A stretch of 64,000 bases of DNA, from assembly GCA_012656075.1 (NCBI GenBank), contig JAAKBF010000047.1, positions 434,001-498,000 of the forward strand. The letters run 5' to 3'. How positions within the stretch are numbered: the stretch's first letter is position 1; every line of letters begins with the position of its first letter. Made by a program: the position numbers and the translations under genes. The notes beneath the pieces are model-generated. The model was not told the origin of the DNA. It did not search any database and worked only from the letters and a program-made list of their open reading frames with translations. Source of the DNA: Phytophthora hibernalis (lineage: Eukaryota; Oomycota; Peronosporomycetes; Peronosporales; Peronosporaceae). Of the stretch, positions 45,108 through 55,373 are shown in pieces.

Positions 45108-45290
45108 ATGAAGCTTGTCCAGGCTGTAATCATCGCTGTAGTACTCTGCGTGGCCCAGGTTATCGCTGCAACCCCCGGTGACGACGATCCAGCTCGACGC
45201 CCGTATAACCGTGAAGGGGGCCGTGGTCTAGGGAACCGGGGGCCTAAAGAGCTGAGAGTTCAACCCGCCCCCATTTCACCTGGCACGTAA
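45108..45290 (+). CDS. Small secreted protein
   Basis: The 60-aa product has a clear signal peptide: MKLVQAVIIAVVLCVAQVIA with a likely cut near ALA/ATPG. The mature part is about 38 residues, Arg/Gly/Pro-rich (PARRPYNREGGRGLGNRG) and without cysteines. No RXLR or LFLAK motif fits well. It could be a truncated effector or a short secreted peptide. The start was chosen at the ATG giving the signal peptide, in preference to the upstream one at 45000. It sits alone between the two CLC genes, which run on the opposite strand. Confidence 0.5.
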   Translation: MKLVQAVIIAVVLCVAQVIAATPGDDDPARRPYNREGGRGLGNRGPKELRVQPAPISPGT

Positions 45291-45461
45291 CTCGGGTAGG
45301 CGTAACGAAACGAAATCAAACTTGACACCACTTTTTTCAAAAACGTTTTGGTGCAACATTTTCGTATTCACCAGTGACCCGTAGTTCCCCATCGACGCAG
45401 AGAAGTCGCCAAGCTAAGCAAACACCAACTATTGACAAGCAAAGTCACTCTATAGATTATT

Positions 45462-47953
45462 TTATGCGGCGCTGGAGAACTTGCCTGAACGTAGCAATCC
45501 TTTCGTTGTGACGACACCTTCCAGTGCCCCGTGGTCGCACACGAAGCAGTGGTCACAGCGCAGCATGGTGAAGATCATGTGCAGATCGTCCAGGGGTGTG
45601 TTGCTCGAGATGGTCATAGCCATGGGTCTGATCACGCAAAGCCGCCCCTCGGTGATTTTCACGGTGGCATTCAGTTTTTCCGCTTTGGCGCTGTCCCAGC
45701 CATCGTTCAGCAAACCCAGCATCTTTGAGTCATCCATTAGGAACGGGACTGCTCCGCCGCCAAGCACGTGAGGCGTCTGGGTCGACAATGCATCATACGT
45801 GATATCGATAGAACCTATGCCGTTGAAGCCTCCGGTGTTGTTGGTGTGGGTGTTGAATGTGAGCTTGTCTTTTATTGTGGCCCATGACATTAACGGCGTC
45901 GCTGTTTGAGCCTTTTCACCTAGGTCTTCGTCGACTCCACCGAGACTGTGCACTTCGTAGTTCTTCCTCACAAACCTGCGTAGCTGCGAACCGCTAACGA
46001 CGCCCAGCAAAATCATGGTAGCATCATTTTCAACAACAGGTATTTCGTGGTGCGGCAAGCGCTGAAGCGCCAGGAGGATTCGGGCGATAGTAGTTCGCTT
46101 CGTGATGTAAACCAGGCACGGCTCCACAATGTCGCCTGCAGATGCAGTTGGCTCGAAATCAATGAGGGGCAAGAACGGCATTCCGCTTACGACTAGGAGG
46201 GTGTCATAGACTGATTTTTCCTTGAACAGGTTGCAGACTGCCATGGCCGCGAGTGATGCACAGAATAGCGGGAGGATCATGGACATCGCTGCTGTAATTT
46301 CCAGCGTGATGACTGCCACGGAGATGGCCCGAGTAGCCGCAGTTCCAAATGCAGCAGCCCCAGCCAACGCATATGTACCGGGAATCACGTTAAGACCGGG
46401 AAATATCACTGCGACGACTTCTCCAAACATCCGTCCGAATGCAGCGCCAGCAATGAACGTCGGCACCCAAATTCCTGTCGGAATTTTAAGCGTGATGCAC
46501 AGCGGGAGCAGGAACATGAATACTGCAGACAAAACGGAGAGCGCGTAGTACTTCGACACCACCTGCCACGACGAAGGGAGCTCTTCTTCAGTAAATAAAA
46601 TGGCCAGATCGTCCATCGAGTTATGCTGGGCGTATTCCCCAGGAACAAATGTCAGCACCGCCGTCAGGATTGCAGTAACAATCGGATCAATCCACGTGAC
46701 CAGCACCTTTTTCCACGTCTGCGAAGACTTTCGAAATGCACTCCTGCGCTCAGCAATCTTGCGCAAGAACCACATCATCGCTGTGCAGAGTAACCCTAGC
46801 GTCACACCGAGGAGAATGTAAAGCGGGATTTCCCAGATAGTAAATGGACTGGCAGGGAACTGCGTCTTCAACACCGCCTGTGACGCGAGATTGGCTTTGC
46901 TCTGAGCCAGCACCAACGTCAAGCGCAGCATCAACGCTCCAGAAACTGCGCTGATAAACGCTTTGATGTAGTTGGACATGAGGTAATACGTTGAGGTCAC
47001 CTCCATCGAGAAGAGCACACCGCCGATAGGTGACGAAAACAACGATGACACACCTACAGCACACGCTGCTGCCAGCAATTGGAGTCGACCGTTAAGATGC
47101 ACGCTGAAGCCCTTGAACATCGGTGTCTTGAGCAAATGGTGCGTGACGATGGACATGATGTGCACGTAGGCACCCTCCGTGCCCACAATTAGACCGGCAC
47201 CGACGGAACAGACCAAACCGGCAACCTTGGCGAGGAAAGTGGGGAAGTCGAAGTAGCCTGGAAGGTACATCCGTGGGTCGACCCCGTAAGGATCGACTTC
47301 ATCTGCGAGACTCCTGATCCTGCAGCTACAGGCGCGAGTTGGGTGAAGAAAATTCCCAGACCCGAGAAAACGACGGTGTGTACAATCCAAACGGCGAGCT
47401 TGGACATGTAGTTCGGAGCCTGGCCCACGAGGTATTCTCTCAGGGTTATGAGGTAGTTGTACAAACTGCAAGCACCAAAATCGTTAGTACCCACCAGAAA
47501 AACTTAACAAAAGAGGACAACGTACATTCGGATGCCGTAGTTCATGGGTCCTCCGATGACACCCAAGAGGATCAAAAAGCTCACCGCCTTGAGTTGACGA
47601 CGGTAGTAGGTGTGTTTGTTCAGAGCACGACTTCTCTCACCCCCGAAGAGCGAGATGCCTGAGATTGAGCGTTTTGTACCGTACCTTCGGAAGGCGTCGA
47701 GGAAATCGGACCCACCGCTTCCGCGGCGATCAGGGGTGACTTCGATGTAGGAGTCACTGCCATGGACGTCGCTCTCGTTCCGCAGCAACGCGGTGATCGG
47801 GATCTTGTCCCCGTTTTCATTGTGGCTGTGACCGTCGTAGCGAGCTGCTCGCTGCTGGAATTCGTGGAGACTTCCGATGCGGCCTGTTCGTCGCTGGTGA
47901 GCTGGGAGCATCGCGTCCGCCGGCTTGGCGAGCTTATCCTGTGGCAACTCCAT
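45462..47953 (-). CDS. CLC-type chloride channel, copy 2
   Basis: Same architecture as copy 1 and clearly paralogous. The N-terminus contains LPAHQRRTGRIGSLHEFQQR, and the first helix region is YYRRQLKAVSFLILLGVIGG. Selectivity and gating segments are GSGVSQMKSILTG, IVGTEGAYVHIMSIVTHH and GIWVPTFIAGAAFGRMFGE. PIGGVLFSMEVTSTYYLMSN has the channel-type Glu-Val pair. The C-terminus holds two CBS-like repeats (ITKRTTIARILLALQRLP; MTISSNTPLDDLHMIFTML). An intron fits at 47466-47525. Only one frame break is seen (C4 at 47282-47285, right after SILTG), needing one extra base; otherwise the 600-codon membrane and CBS part is open. The long open frame's own N-terminal extension upstream of this break is an artefact. 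Confidence 0.8.
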
Positions 47954-49277
47954 CGTGCCAGCGGCGTGGTGCTACTGCCTCGGCAGCCCTTGCCCTCGAT
48001 CTCACCCCGTTCAAGCACTACGTTGATGCCGCGCAAGATTCCTTCTCCACTAATTCAGTCCGCTATTTCCAGCGGACGTATTGCGATGCGACGACTGCGA
48101 CAGATAGACTTGTGTTGTACTTGACGTCGGTCGCCACGAACGAAATAATTCACTAAAGGACAGTTTTAACTGCTCTTGGTGGCGGTGAATGACAGAATGT
48201 CCAGCGTCGTAGGTGTTAGACGGTGCGGCGGCGCTGCTTTCTCGTCGAGAAATTCTCGACCATGGTTTGGTTTGATGCTGGCGACGATCTTCGGGTGTGC
48301 AATTACAAACCCCCATTTGCAACGCGGGGAAGGAGAATACATGTATTCAACGGTGTTTCAGTTGGAAGTTGGCGTTATTGCGTTGAGACTCTTGCGACTT
48401 TGATTCGTTGCAGAATTGAAGTTTCAAATTGTAACTTACAATTGCCGGCAGTCTGAAAGCAGCGCCATTCGCACCCCAACGGTGGTTGTAGACAACACCT
48501 TTTAAGGAAGCACAACAAAATTGTATTGGCCGGATCGACATGGCTGAGGTAGCAGTGCCATCGAACAGGGGGGTGCTCGGTCGACTCATACATGTACATG
48601 TAGGGCCTTGAGTCGCACCAGCACCGCCGCCATCAACACGTGAGCGCCGATACAGACGGTGGGTCTGCAGACAGACCTGACATGACCAAGACGCTGATTA
48701 AGAACTCGCCTGCTATAATACCTCCTGATGCCGCCTCACACTGGACAGCCAGTCGCTCTACCAGGATAGCGAGGGCAGCGCTCGCTTCTCACCAGCACTG
48801 TCACAGCTACCTGTATGTAGCGCAGATAGCAGCTAGACTTGGCAGGACAGCACACAAACCTCCAAGTTGTTGCTAAGCTTTTGAAACTGAAGCATGTCGA
48901 CAGCTGGTCAAATGGCCTCGAACAACATCCGGCTCTCTGCGCATATTTATGCAGATCCCATCGTCGAAACCCCGATTGAGTGGCTTAGTGACATCCTATC
49001 GGCGAAATTCCCCGTTCCTGTAACTTTGTGACATCACGGTACTGAGACACGTGTGCATAGTCGGTGGTTGGTCTGTGGATCAAACACACACAACAAGCAC
49101 AGCAAAGGTTGGCCATGCATGGCTCCTCCAGTAGCACCCCAAAGTTTTGGGGCCGAAACACCCGCGTTTCTGCAGTCTTTACTGGCTGCCAGCGCCACCT
49201 GCACTGCGAGCGTCGACTAAAATTTTCCTCCAATCGCATCCATCTTCGCCGCTCATTGGACCAAAGCCATTTGAGCT
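47954..49277. other. Intergenic between divergent CLC copy 2 and GMC copy 1
   Basis: About 1.3 kb with only shadow frames. It must contain the promoters of both genes. No repeat of note. Confidence 0.5.
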
Positions 49278-49293
49278 GCTCATTTCAAGATTG
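49278..49293 (+). promoter_or_regulatory. Candidate oomycete initiator before GMC copy 1
   Basis: GCTCATTTCAAGATTG resembles the oomycete start-site consensus GCTCATTYYNCAWTTT and lies about 40 bp before the ATG at 49330, a usual distance. A CCAAT element in reverse (ATTGG) is about 25 bp further upstream. Confidence 0.4.
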
Positions 49294-49329
49294 GCTCGCA
49301 ACCGCACACCACGTCAGTAACTGCCGAAA

Positions 49330-51168
49330 ATGCTGCGCCACTCGCTCCGCTCTTCCGCCGCGCGCGCCCACAACTGGCCACTCGCGCACTGGGCTCATCG
49401 GCTGCCTCCGCCGAGTACGACTATGTGATCGTAGGCGGCGGCTCGGCCGGTTGTGTGCTGGCCAACCGCTTGACCGAAGACCCCAATAACAAGGTGCTGC
49501 TGGTGGAGTCCGGCCCTAACGACCGCACCAAATGGGACTCGTGGAAGATCCACATGCCCGCCGCACTCACGTACAACTTGGGCAGCGACAAGTACAATTG
49601 GGACTACCACACGGAGCCTCAGAAGAACCTGAACGGCCGTAGCCTGCCTTGGCCGCGCGGTCGCGTGCTCGGCGGCTCCTCGTCGCTCAACGCCATGGTC
49701 TACATCCGCGGCCACGCGTACGACTACGACGACTGGCAGCAGAGCGGCGCCGACGGATGGAGCTACGCCGAGTGCCTGCCCTACTTCCGCAAGGCGCAGA
49801 ACCACGAACTCGGACCTAACGACTACCGAGGAGGCGACGGCCCGCTGCACGTCATCCGCGGCAACCAGAAGGACCAGATCCTGTTCAAGAAGTTCATTGA
49901 CGCCGGAGTGCAGGCTGGTTACCCGTTCACGGACGACATGAACGGATACCAGCAGGAAGGCTTCGGCTGGATGGACATGACGGTCTGGAAGGGGTTCCGA
50001 TGGAGCACGGCGTCAGCCTACTTGCGACCTGCGATGAAGCGTCCGAACTTGACGGTCGTCACGGACACCTTTGTGAACAAGGTGGTGTTTGAAGGCAAGA
50101 AGGCGGTCGGTATCGAGACTGAAGACCGCAAGCAGAAGACCACGAAGCAGGTCCGCGCCGCGAAGGAGGTGATCCTTTCTGGCGGCGCAATCAACTCGCC
50201 GCAGCTGCTGATGCTCTCGGGTGTTGGTGACGCTGATCACTTGAAGGAGATAGGCGTGCCTGTTGTGCAGCACCTGCCTGCGGTGGGCCAAAACATGGAG
50301 GACCACCTCGACCTGTACATCCAGTACATGTGCAAGAAGCCGATCACGCTGCACAACGCTACCTGGTACGATACGGATGGTTTCTGGTCACTTTTGTTGC
50401 TTGGATGGATTTCTTACTGGTATATTTTGCTTTTGCGTTCATTGCTCTTGCAGGAAGTACCCGCACAAGATGGCTGCGATTGGCTTGGAGTGGATCCTCC
50501 GTCAAACCGGCATGGGAGCGTCGTCTCACTTGGAATCGGGCGGGTTCATCCGCAGCGCCCCCGGCAAGCGTCACCCTGACCTGCAGTACCACTTCCTGCC
50601 CGGCTCGCTGACGGGACAGCTTACTCCTGGAGCTTATCACGCTATGCAAGCCCATTGCTCGCCGATGCGTGCTCAGAGCCGTGGTTGGCTCAAGCTGCGT
50701 AGCAACAACCCGCACGAGCACCCGATTATTGAGCCGAACTACCTGAGTGTGGAGCAGGATCTCGTGGACATGCGTGCTGGTGTGAAGCTCACCCGTGAGA
50801 TTCTGGAGCAGCAGACGCTGGACGAGTACCGTGGTGACTCAATTTCGCCGTCCAAGGACGTTCAGACCGACGATCAGATTGACGACTGGATTCGTCAGAA
50901 CACGGAAAGCGCGTACCACCCGTCGTGCACTAACCGCATGGGTGTGGACGATAACACTGTCGTTGACCCGCTGACGCGTGTGCATGGTCTCGAGAACCTG
51001 CGCGTTGTGGATGCATCCATCATGCCGAACATTGTTAGCGGCAATCTGAACGGGCCAACGATTATGATCGCTGAGAAGGCTGCCGACATCATTCTGGGCA
51101 AGACTCCTCTACCGAAGTCGACTGCACCGGTGTACCAGCCCAAGAACTGGGAGACCAGCCAGAGATAA
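49330..51168 (+). CDS. GMC oxidoreductase, choline dehydrogenase-like, copy 1
   Basis: The start MLRHSLRSSAARA looks like a mitochondrial presequence. The FAD-binding VGGGSAGCVLANRLTEDPNN, GMC signature 1 region GRVLGGSSSLNAM, signature 2 GGAINSPQLLMLSGVG, and the catalytic-His segment YHPSCTNRMG with DASIMPNIVSGNLNGP are all present. This order and spacing fits choline dehydrogenases (BetA/CHDH), which oxidise choline toward glycine betaine; a different alcohol substrate is possible. An intron at 50366-50453 (GTACGA...TTGCAG) joins HNATW to KYPHKM. One frame break lies in the presequence (CCC at 49367-49369), needing one extra base. Copy 2 at 55374 confirms the start. Confidence 0.8.
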
Positions 51169-51610
51169 GCAGCTACAGTACCAGGTATTAATATCAACGA
51201 CGTGAGCTGCAAATTTGCGCTCCCCGCTGGCTGGCAATGCTTTAGATGGACTTCAAATATTAAACCTCTTTTCCTTTTTGAGCAGCATGTATTATATTAA
51301 TACCGGTACGGAGGAGTCACAGGCCAGCCTTGAAACAGCTTCAAGTTGATGGTCAATCCCATTGCAGTCTGCAACGTGCAATTTGCATATACCGGTACAT
51401 GTATTAATACCGGTACCGTATTATAATAATACCGGTACTTTGACGTGGTTTTTCTATGCATCTGTTCATGTACCATCTCCAAGATGATCTCGAGCTTTGC
51501 TGCGGAATATTGGCGTGTTTCTCCTTTTTGGTGCATGAGGCTGCTGATTGATTAACCACTTCACAACTCGCACTCTAGTGCTCAAGCTCCGAGGCAGAAA
51601 CAATTATATC
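51169..51610. other. Intergenic with ACCGGT-type palindromic repeats
   Basis: TACCGGTAC or close variants occur at least four times between 51300 and 51440. The repeated motif continues at 52830, 52910, 53150 and 54863. No gene. Confidence 0.5.
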
Positions 51611-52014
51611 ATGCGTGTGCAATGCATTGTATTGGTGACTGCTGTCACCCTCCTCGCCAGCTGCAACTCTGCTTTCGCTGCTACGGACGCTGAGCGCACC
51701 AAGCTCGCGGTGACTACCGGTAAGACGGCTGGAACCTCGGTCTCGACTTACGGTGGACAGAACGACGGTGCTGAAAACAGAATCCTGAGAGCCGAAGGCT
51801 CGACCGACCCTGAACCTTCCGCCGAAGAGGGTGAATCGGGGGCTTCCTCGAGGACGTGAAGTTCTACTACTGGTTGAAGATGGGGGATACTCCTGCAGAG
51901 GTCTATCAGAAGTTTTTCAAGGGCGTTGACCGAGCCATTGTTCTCAAGAATCCGAACTATGAGGTCTGGAAGCGATACAAAGCATATTATGAAGAAGAAA
52001 CCAAGTCCGCTTAG
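51611..52014 (+). CDS. RXLR-type secreted effector, copy 1 (one frame break)
   Basis: Signal peptide MRVQCIVLVTAVTLLASCNS to about residue 23. The RXLR motif is RILR at 57-60, a canonical position. An acidic Glu-rich stretch follows but there is no clean EER. The frame closes at 51858; in the next frame, from a run of five G at about 51837-51841, sequence homologous to copy 2 (FYYWLKMGDTPAEVYQKFF, YEVWKRYKAYY) continues to TAG at 52012. Such W/Y-containing helical repeats are usual in RXLR effector domains, which act inside plant cells. One missing base is the simplest explanation; a genuine truncated allele is possible. No restored protein is given. Confidence 0.7.
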
Positions 52015-52317
52015 TTTTGTGCGAACGAACGCGTGGCGAGAAACATGGTTGCACTGGTATCACGGAGTTGCGATCGATACCATTCTTCATAAATATTTGA
52101 GACCTTGTCGCCATGTATGGATAGATGCTTCACGCGAGAGCATGATTTGGGCACACGACACCTACGCTCTAAATACATCACGTTATACAGGTACCAACCG
52201 TAGTACTAACAGTTTAAAAACTACTACTACTACAGTACTATACTATTCCTAAAAACTACTAAAGTACTTCATTAAAATAGTACTTCAATGTACTTCTTTT
52301 GAAGTACATGTACAGTA

Positions 52318-52587
52318 CACCGTTCACTCTAATTAGTCTGACCCTGACTAATAATGGTGTACGATTTTTGTTGTAGAAATCCAAACTTTTGATTTGATCT
52401 TGTGATAACAATATTAAAATTTGATTGAAAGTAAGGTCATGATTGGCTTCGGCTCGGCGAGATCTGTCTAAAACCGCTGTCTTCGTGCTCTTTTGAGCTG
52501 TTTAGGAAACAATTGTTGTCCATGGTGTCATGAAAAAGTACAGAAGCATGACTATATTCGAAGCACGACTAATTAGAGTGAACGGTG
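52318..52587. mobile_element. 270-bp MITE with 21-bp TIRs and TA duplication
   Basis: CACCGTTCACTCTAATTAGT plus C at the left is an exact inverted match to the right end at 52567-52587. TA flanks both sides (52316-52317 and 52588-52589), the target duplication of Tc1/mariner (Stowaway-like) elements. The interior is AT-rich and non-coding. Confidence 0.85.
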
Positions 52588-52589
52588 TA

Positions 52590-53370
52590 GAGAACAGTAG
52601 TTTCTGTAACTTCAATATCGTACTTAATACAACGGTAGCGGTAAACCGTACTTCTCCGGTCTGGAAAAGACTTAATAGTTAGGTTTTTCACCATGTGGTA
52701 TCGCACTTTGATTGGTAACAAATTTAGTGTGTTTAGGGTAAAGGTGAAAAACCTCGTTTCAACGCTCTTTCGAAACAGCGTTTCAGCAGCTCTTACTTAA
52801 CCTACAGTAAGGCCCTTGCGGTTTTGAGATACCGGTATTTTTATTTTAAAATTCATATTCTGATTGGCTTACAGCCCTTTATATTAAGTACGAAAAACAG
52901 TGTTTACTTGTACCGGTACGGTAGTAAATACCGTATACCAGGTATATCAATAGAACGACGGCGAACATATCTTCTGCATTGCTCTCATTCAGAGCTTTAT
53001 GTAGAGCCCAACATCGCTACTGTCACTGCTGAAGGGCAGACACAATGTGAGTCGTCTGTCCTGTCTTGGACACCATCAGGATCAATAATATGTTTTTAGA
53101 AAACCTGGACCCAGTGTTCCGGTACTTGAGGTTAGAAGAACTGAGCGATACCGGTACCGGTTCCTGGAGCGAAAACCTGACTGACAGTCAGTGACTGATC
53201 CACTGACCATAATATTGTTAGTGTAATAAAGGCGGTTCCTTCAAAGCATTCTCATTGCATACAAATCACAGCATATGATCCTACCACCCCTATCTGGTCA
53301 TGATTGCTGCCACGGATGAACAGTGGTGGTCCACACAAGGCCCCACAAAAATATAGGGAAATTATTAAAA
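52590..53370. other. No gene seen
   Basis: AT-rich spacer between two MITEs, with scattered ACCGGT palindromes. No coding similarity. Confidence 0.45.
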
Positions 53371-53916
53371 CTACAGTAGTTACCGCAATTAGTGTCACCG
53401 ACACTAATTTATGTTATGTGTTTTTGCTTTTCTTCACGAAAATTAGCTTAGGTGTCGCTAATTGTGAACTAACACTAATTTAGGTGTGGTAAATTAGTGT
53501 CACTCTCATTTATCAGCGCTGGCGTTGCCGTCACTAACACTCGTCATGCTCTTCTCTGTCGTAGCAATTAGTCTTGCCATCCAAACTCGGGGTACTTCTG
53601 AATTAATATCTGCATAAGCTGTTTTGGACAATCAACCTGAAGTGAAACCCCACATCTGATCATTGCATTTCTGGAGTAGTTAATGCTGCATAATTGTTCA
53701 CATGACGAACCGATTTAGCATCCATGACCGTAAAGAACTTCTTGCCTGCGGTTCTCAGCTTTCTGTACCACTCGCCATCCTTACACTTAGCTTTCTCACA
53801 CTAATTTTGAATCTCAAAATTTCTTTTCACGTGAATTAGTGTCACGAATTCGTAGTGACACTAATTCCCGTGTGACACTAATTTTGAACACACACTAATT
53901 GCGGTGACTACTGTAG
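53371..53916. mobile_element. MITE-like inverted-repeat element
   Basis: CTACAGTAGTTACCGCAATT AGTGT at the left matches, with one substitution, the reverse complement of the right end (ACACTAATTGCGGTGACTACTGTAG). The interior repeats the words CACTAATT/AATTAGTG many times, suggesting subterminal binding motifs or past internal duplication. No coding frame. The ends are themselves palindromic (CTAC.GTAG), so the target duplication could not be settled. Confidence 0.75.
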
Positions 53917-54227
53917 TGGTACAAACCACGAAGAGGACTTGAAAGTTTATACGATGTAGAAAAAGGGACCAGGTCCATACAAGTATTATTATTTTTTTGT
54001 ACCTGTAACATGCTCAAAACATTTATATCACTAAAATGGTGTGGACCACCATAGATAATCTGTGGCAGCAGACATGTAAACGTGGTACATGTACTTGTAC
54101 ATGACATGTGACTTCCGCTCCACGTGAACAGCACTGTGCTGTGCAGCAGCCTGTGCCTCAATCATTTGGGCTTCCAGTTCTCAATTCAGCCCCAGAACGC
54201 AATCGACGGTATTTCAACTGAACAGCC

Positions 54228-54677
54228 ATGCGTCTCCAAGTCGTGCTCGCTACTGTGGTGCTCTTCCTCGCGTGCATTGATGCTGTCTCTGCGGTCTCGG
54301 GCATGGAGAAAGCGAAGCTTATGCCTGTGCCGGCAGTCAACACCCGCTTGCTTACTGCTGATAAAAACGAAGGTGCAGACAAACGATTCTTGAGAGCCAA
54401 GACGACTACCGAGTACGACGGCACGGGTGAGGAGAGGGCCGTCTCGGTCGGCAACACTCTCGAGAAGGCGAAGTTCTACTACTGGAAGACTATGGGAAAG
54501 CAGCCTGGAGATATCTACCAAAAGTACTTCAAAAACAAGGCACTAGCTGATATCCTCGGGAGCTCCAAGCACAACATGTGGAAAAGGTATGAGGTGTGGT
54601 TCGACAAGGCAAAGGACGCTAAGATTATCAAAAACCAACAAGACGCACTGGCCGCCGCCCGACCAATCATCCATTGA
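54228..54677 (+). CDS. RXLR-EER secreted effector, copy 2
   Basis: An intact 149-aa ORF. Residues 1-22 form a signal peptide with a strongly hydrophobic core. The motif RFLR at 53-56 is followed by an EER at 68-70, the classical RXLR-dEER pair needed for delivery into plant cells in Phytophthora. The effector domain (about 80-149) is Lys/Trp/Tyr-rich with KFYYWKTMGKQPGDIYQKYF and MWKRYEVWF, resembling W- and Y-motif helices. It is related to copy 1 about 2.6 kb upstream, so the pair arose by duplication. No introns, as usual for this class. The plant target cannot be inferred. Confidence 0.85.
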   Translation: MRLQVVLATVVLFLACIDAVSAVSGMEKAKLMPVPAVNTRLLTADKNEGADKRFLRAKTTTEYDGTGEERAVSVGNTLEKAKFYYWKTMGKQPGDIYQKYFKNKALADILGSSKHNMWKRYEVWFDKAKDAKIIKNQQDALAAARPIIH

Positions 54678-55373
54678 GTTGCCGTCAATGCGATAACAAG
54701 CTCTCCTAAGTATTGGATCCAGCAATTTCATTTTCTTTTAGTTGGCCACTTCGATCGTTGAGGAAATATACGTAATTCTCTGAATTATTGTGCGTGACTC
54801 GCTTTTAGCTCTCACATTGGCCAATGGACACGATTCTAATGATCCTGTCGGTGATCCTGTTGATACCGGTACATGTACTATCAATGCATCAACACTTCGC
54901 AATGCTGCACCGCAGAACCTGAAAGTGGCGGCTTCCTCCCAATCAATGGGGATATTATGCAGCAGTGCTCTGGAGATCGATTGCATTTCGCGTTCAAGCA
55001 GCACCTTACACTGTACAAAGCGTCTCCGGTCGAAGTACATTTCAATACATCGCCTATTAGAGGATGTACGTTTAAGTACGAAAGCCGTCGACAGCAACGC
55101 TTCCTCGCTCCTGCAGAACTGGGTGCAGCAAAGTTCCCGCCCTCGCGATTGAGACATCATCGGATGATTCATCCAGCCTGGCGCCCTGCATAAACGCGGA
55201 AGCTACAATCGCCCATGCACGATACCGCTCAATTGACAATGGGCGGTATCCCTCGCGGCGGTGGCTTCGCTGTCCGTAAATTACGGTCCGTAATACATGT
55301 ACACTCGCCACCGTTGACGTGGCGTCTCCATTCCAATTCTTGCCTCGACAGTGCGAAGACAACAACTTGTGCA
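54678..55373. other. Intergenic before GMC copy 2
   Basis: About 700 bp; only shadow frames. TCCATTCCAATTCT near 55328 has partial similarity to the oomycete initiator, about 45 bp upstream of the GMC start. Confidence 0.4.

Noticed and set aside
47283..47471. N-terminal part of the 669-codon CLC frame (starting MQFVQLPHNPER)
   Set aside because: Wrong frame before the one-base break at 47282-47285; the true helix sequence (REYLVGQAPNYM ... GSGVSQ) is in another frame.
49395..50721. Minus-strand frames opposite GMC copy 1
   Set aside because: Val/Ala/Arg-rich shadows of high third-position GC; no domain.
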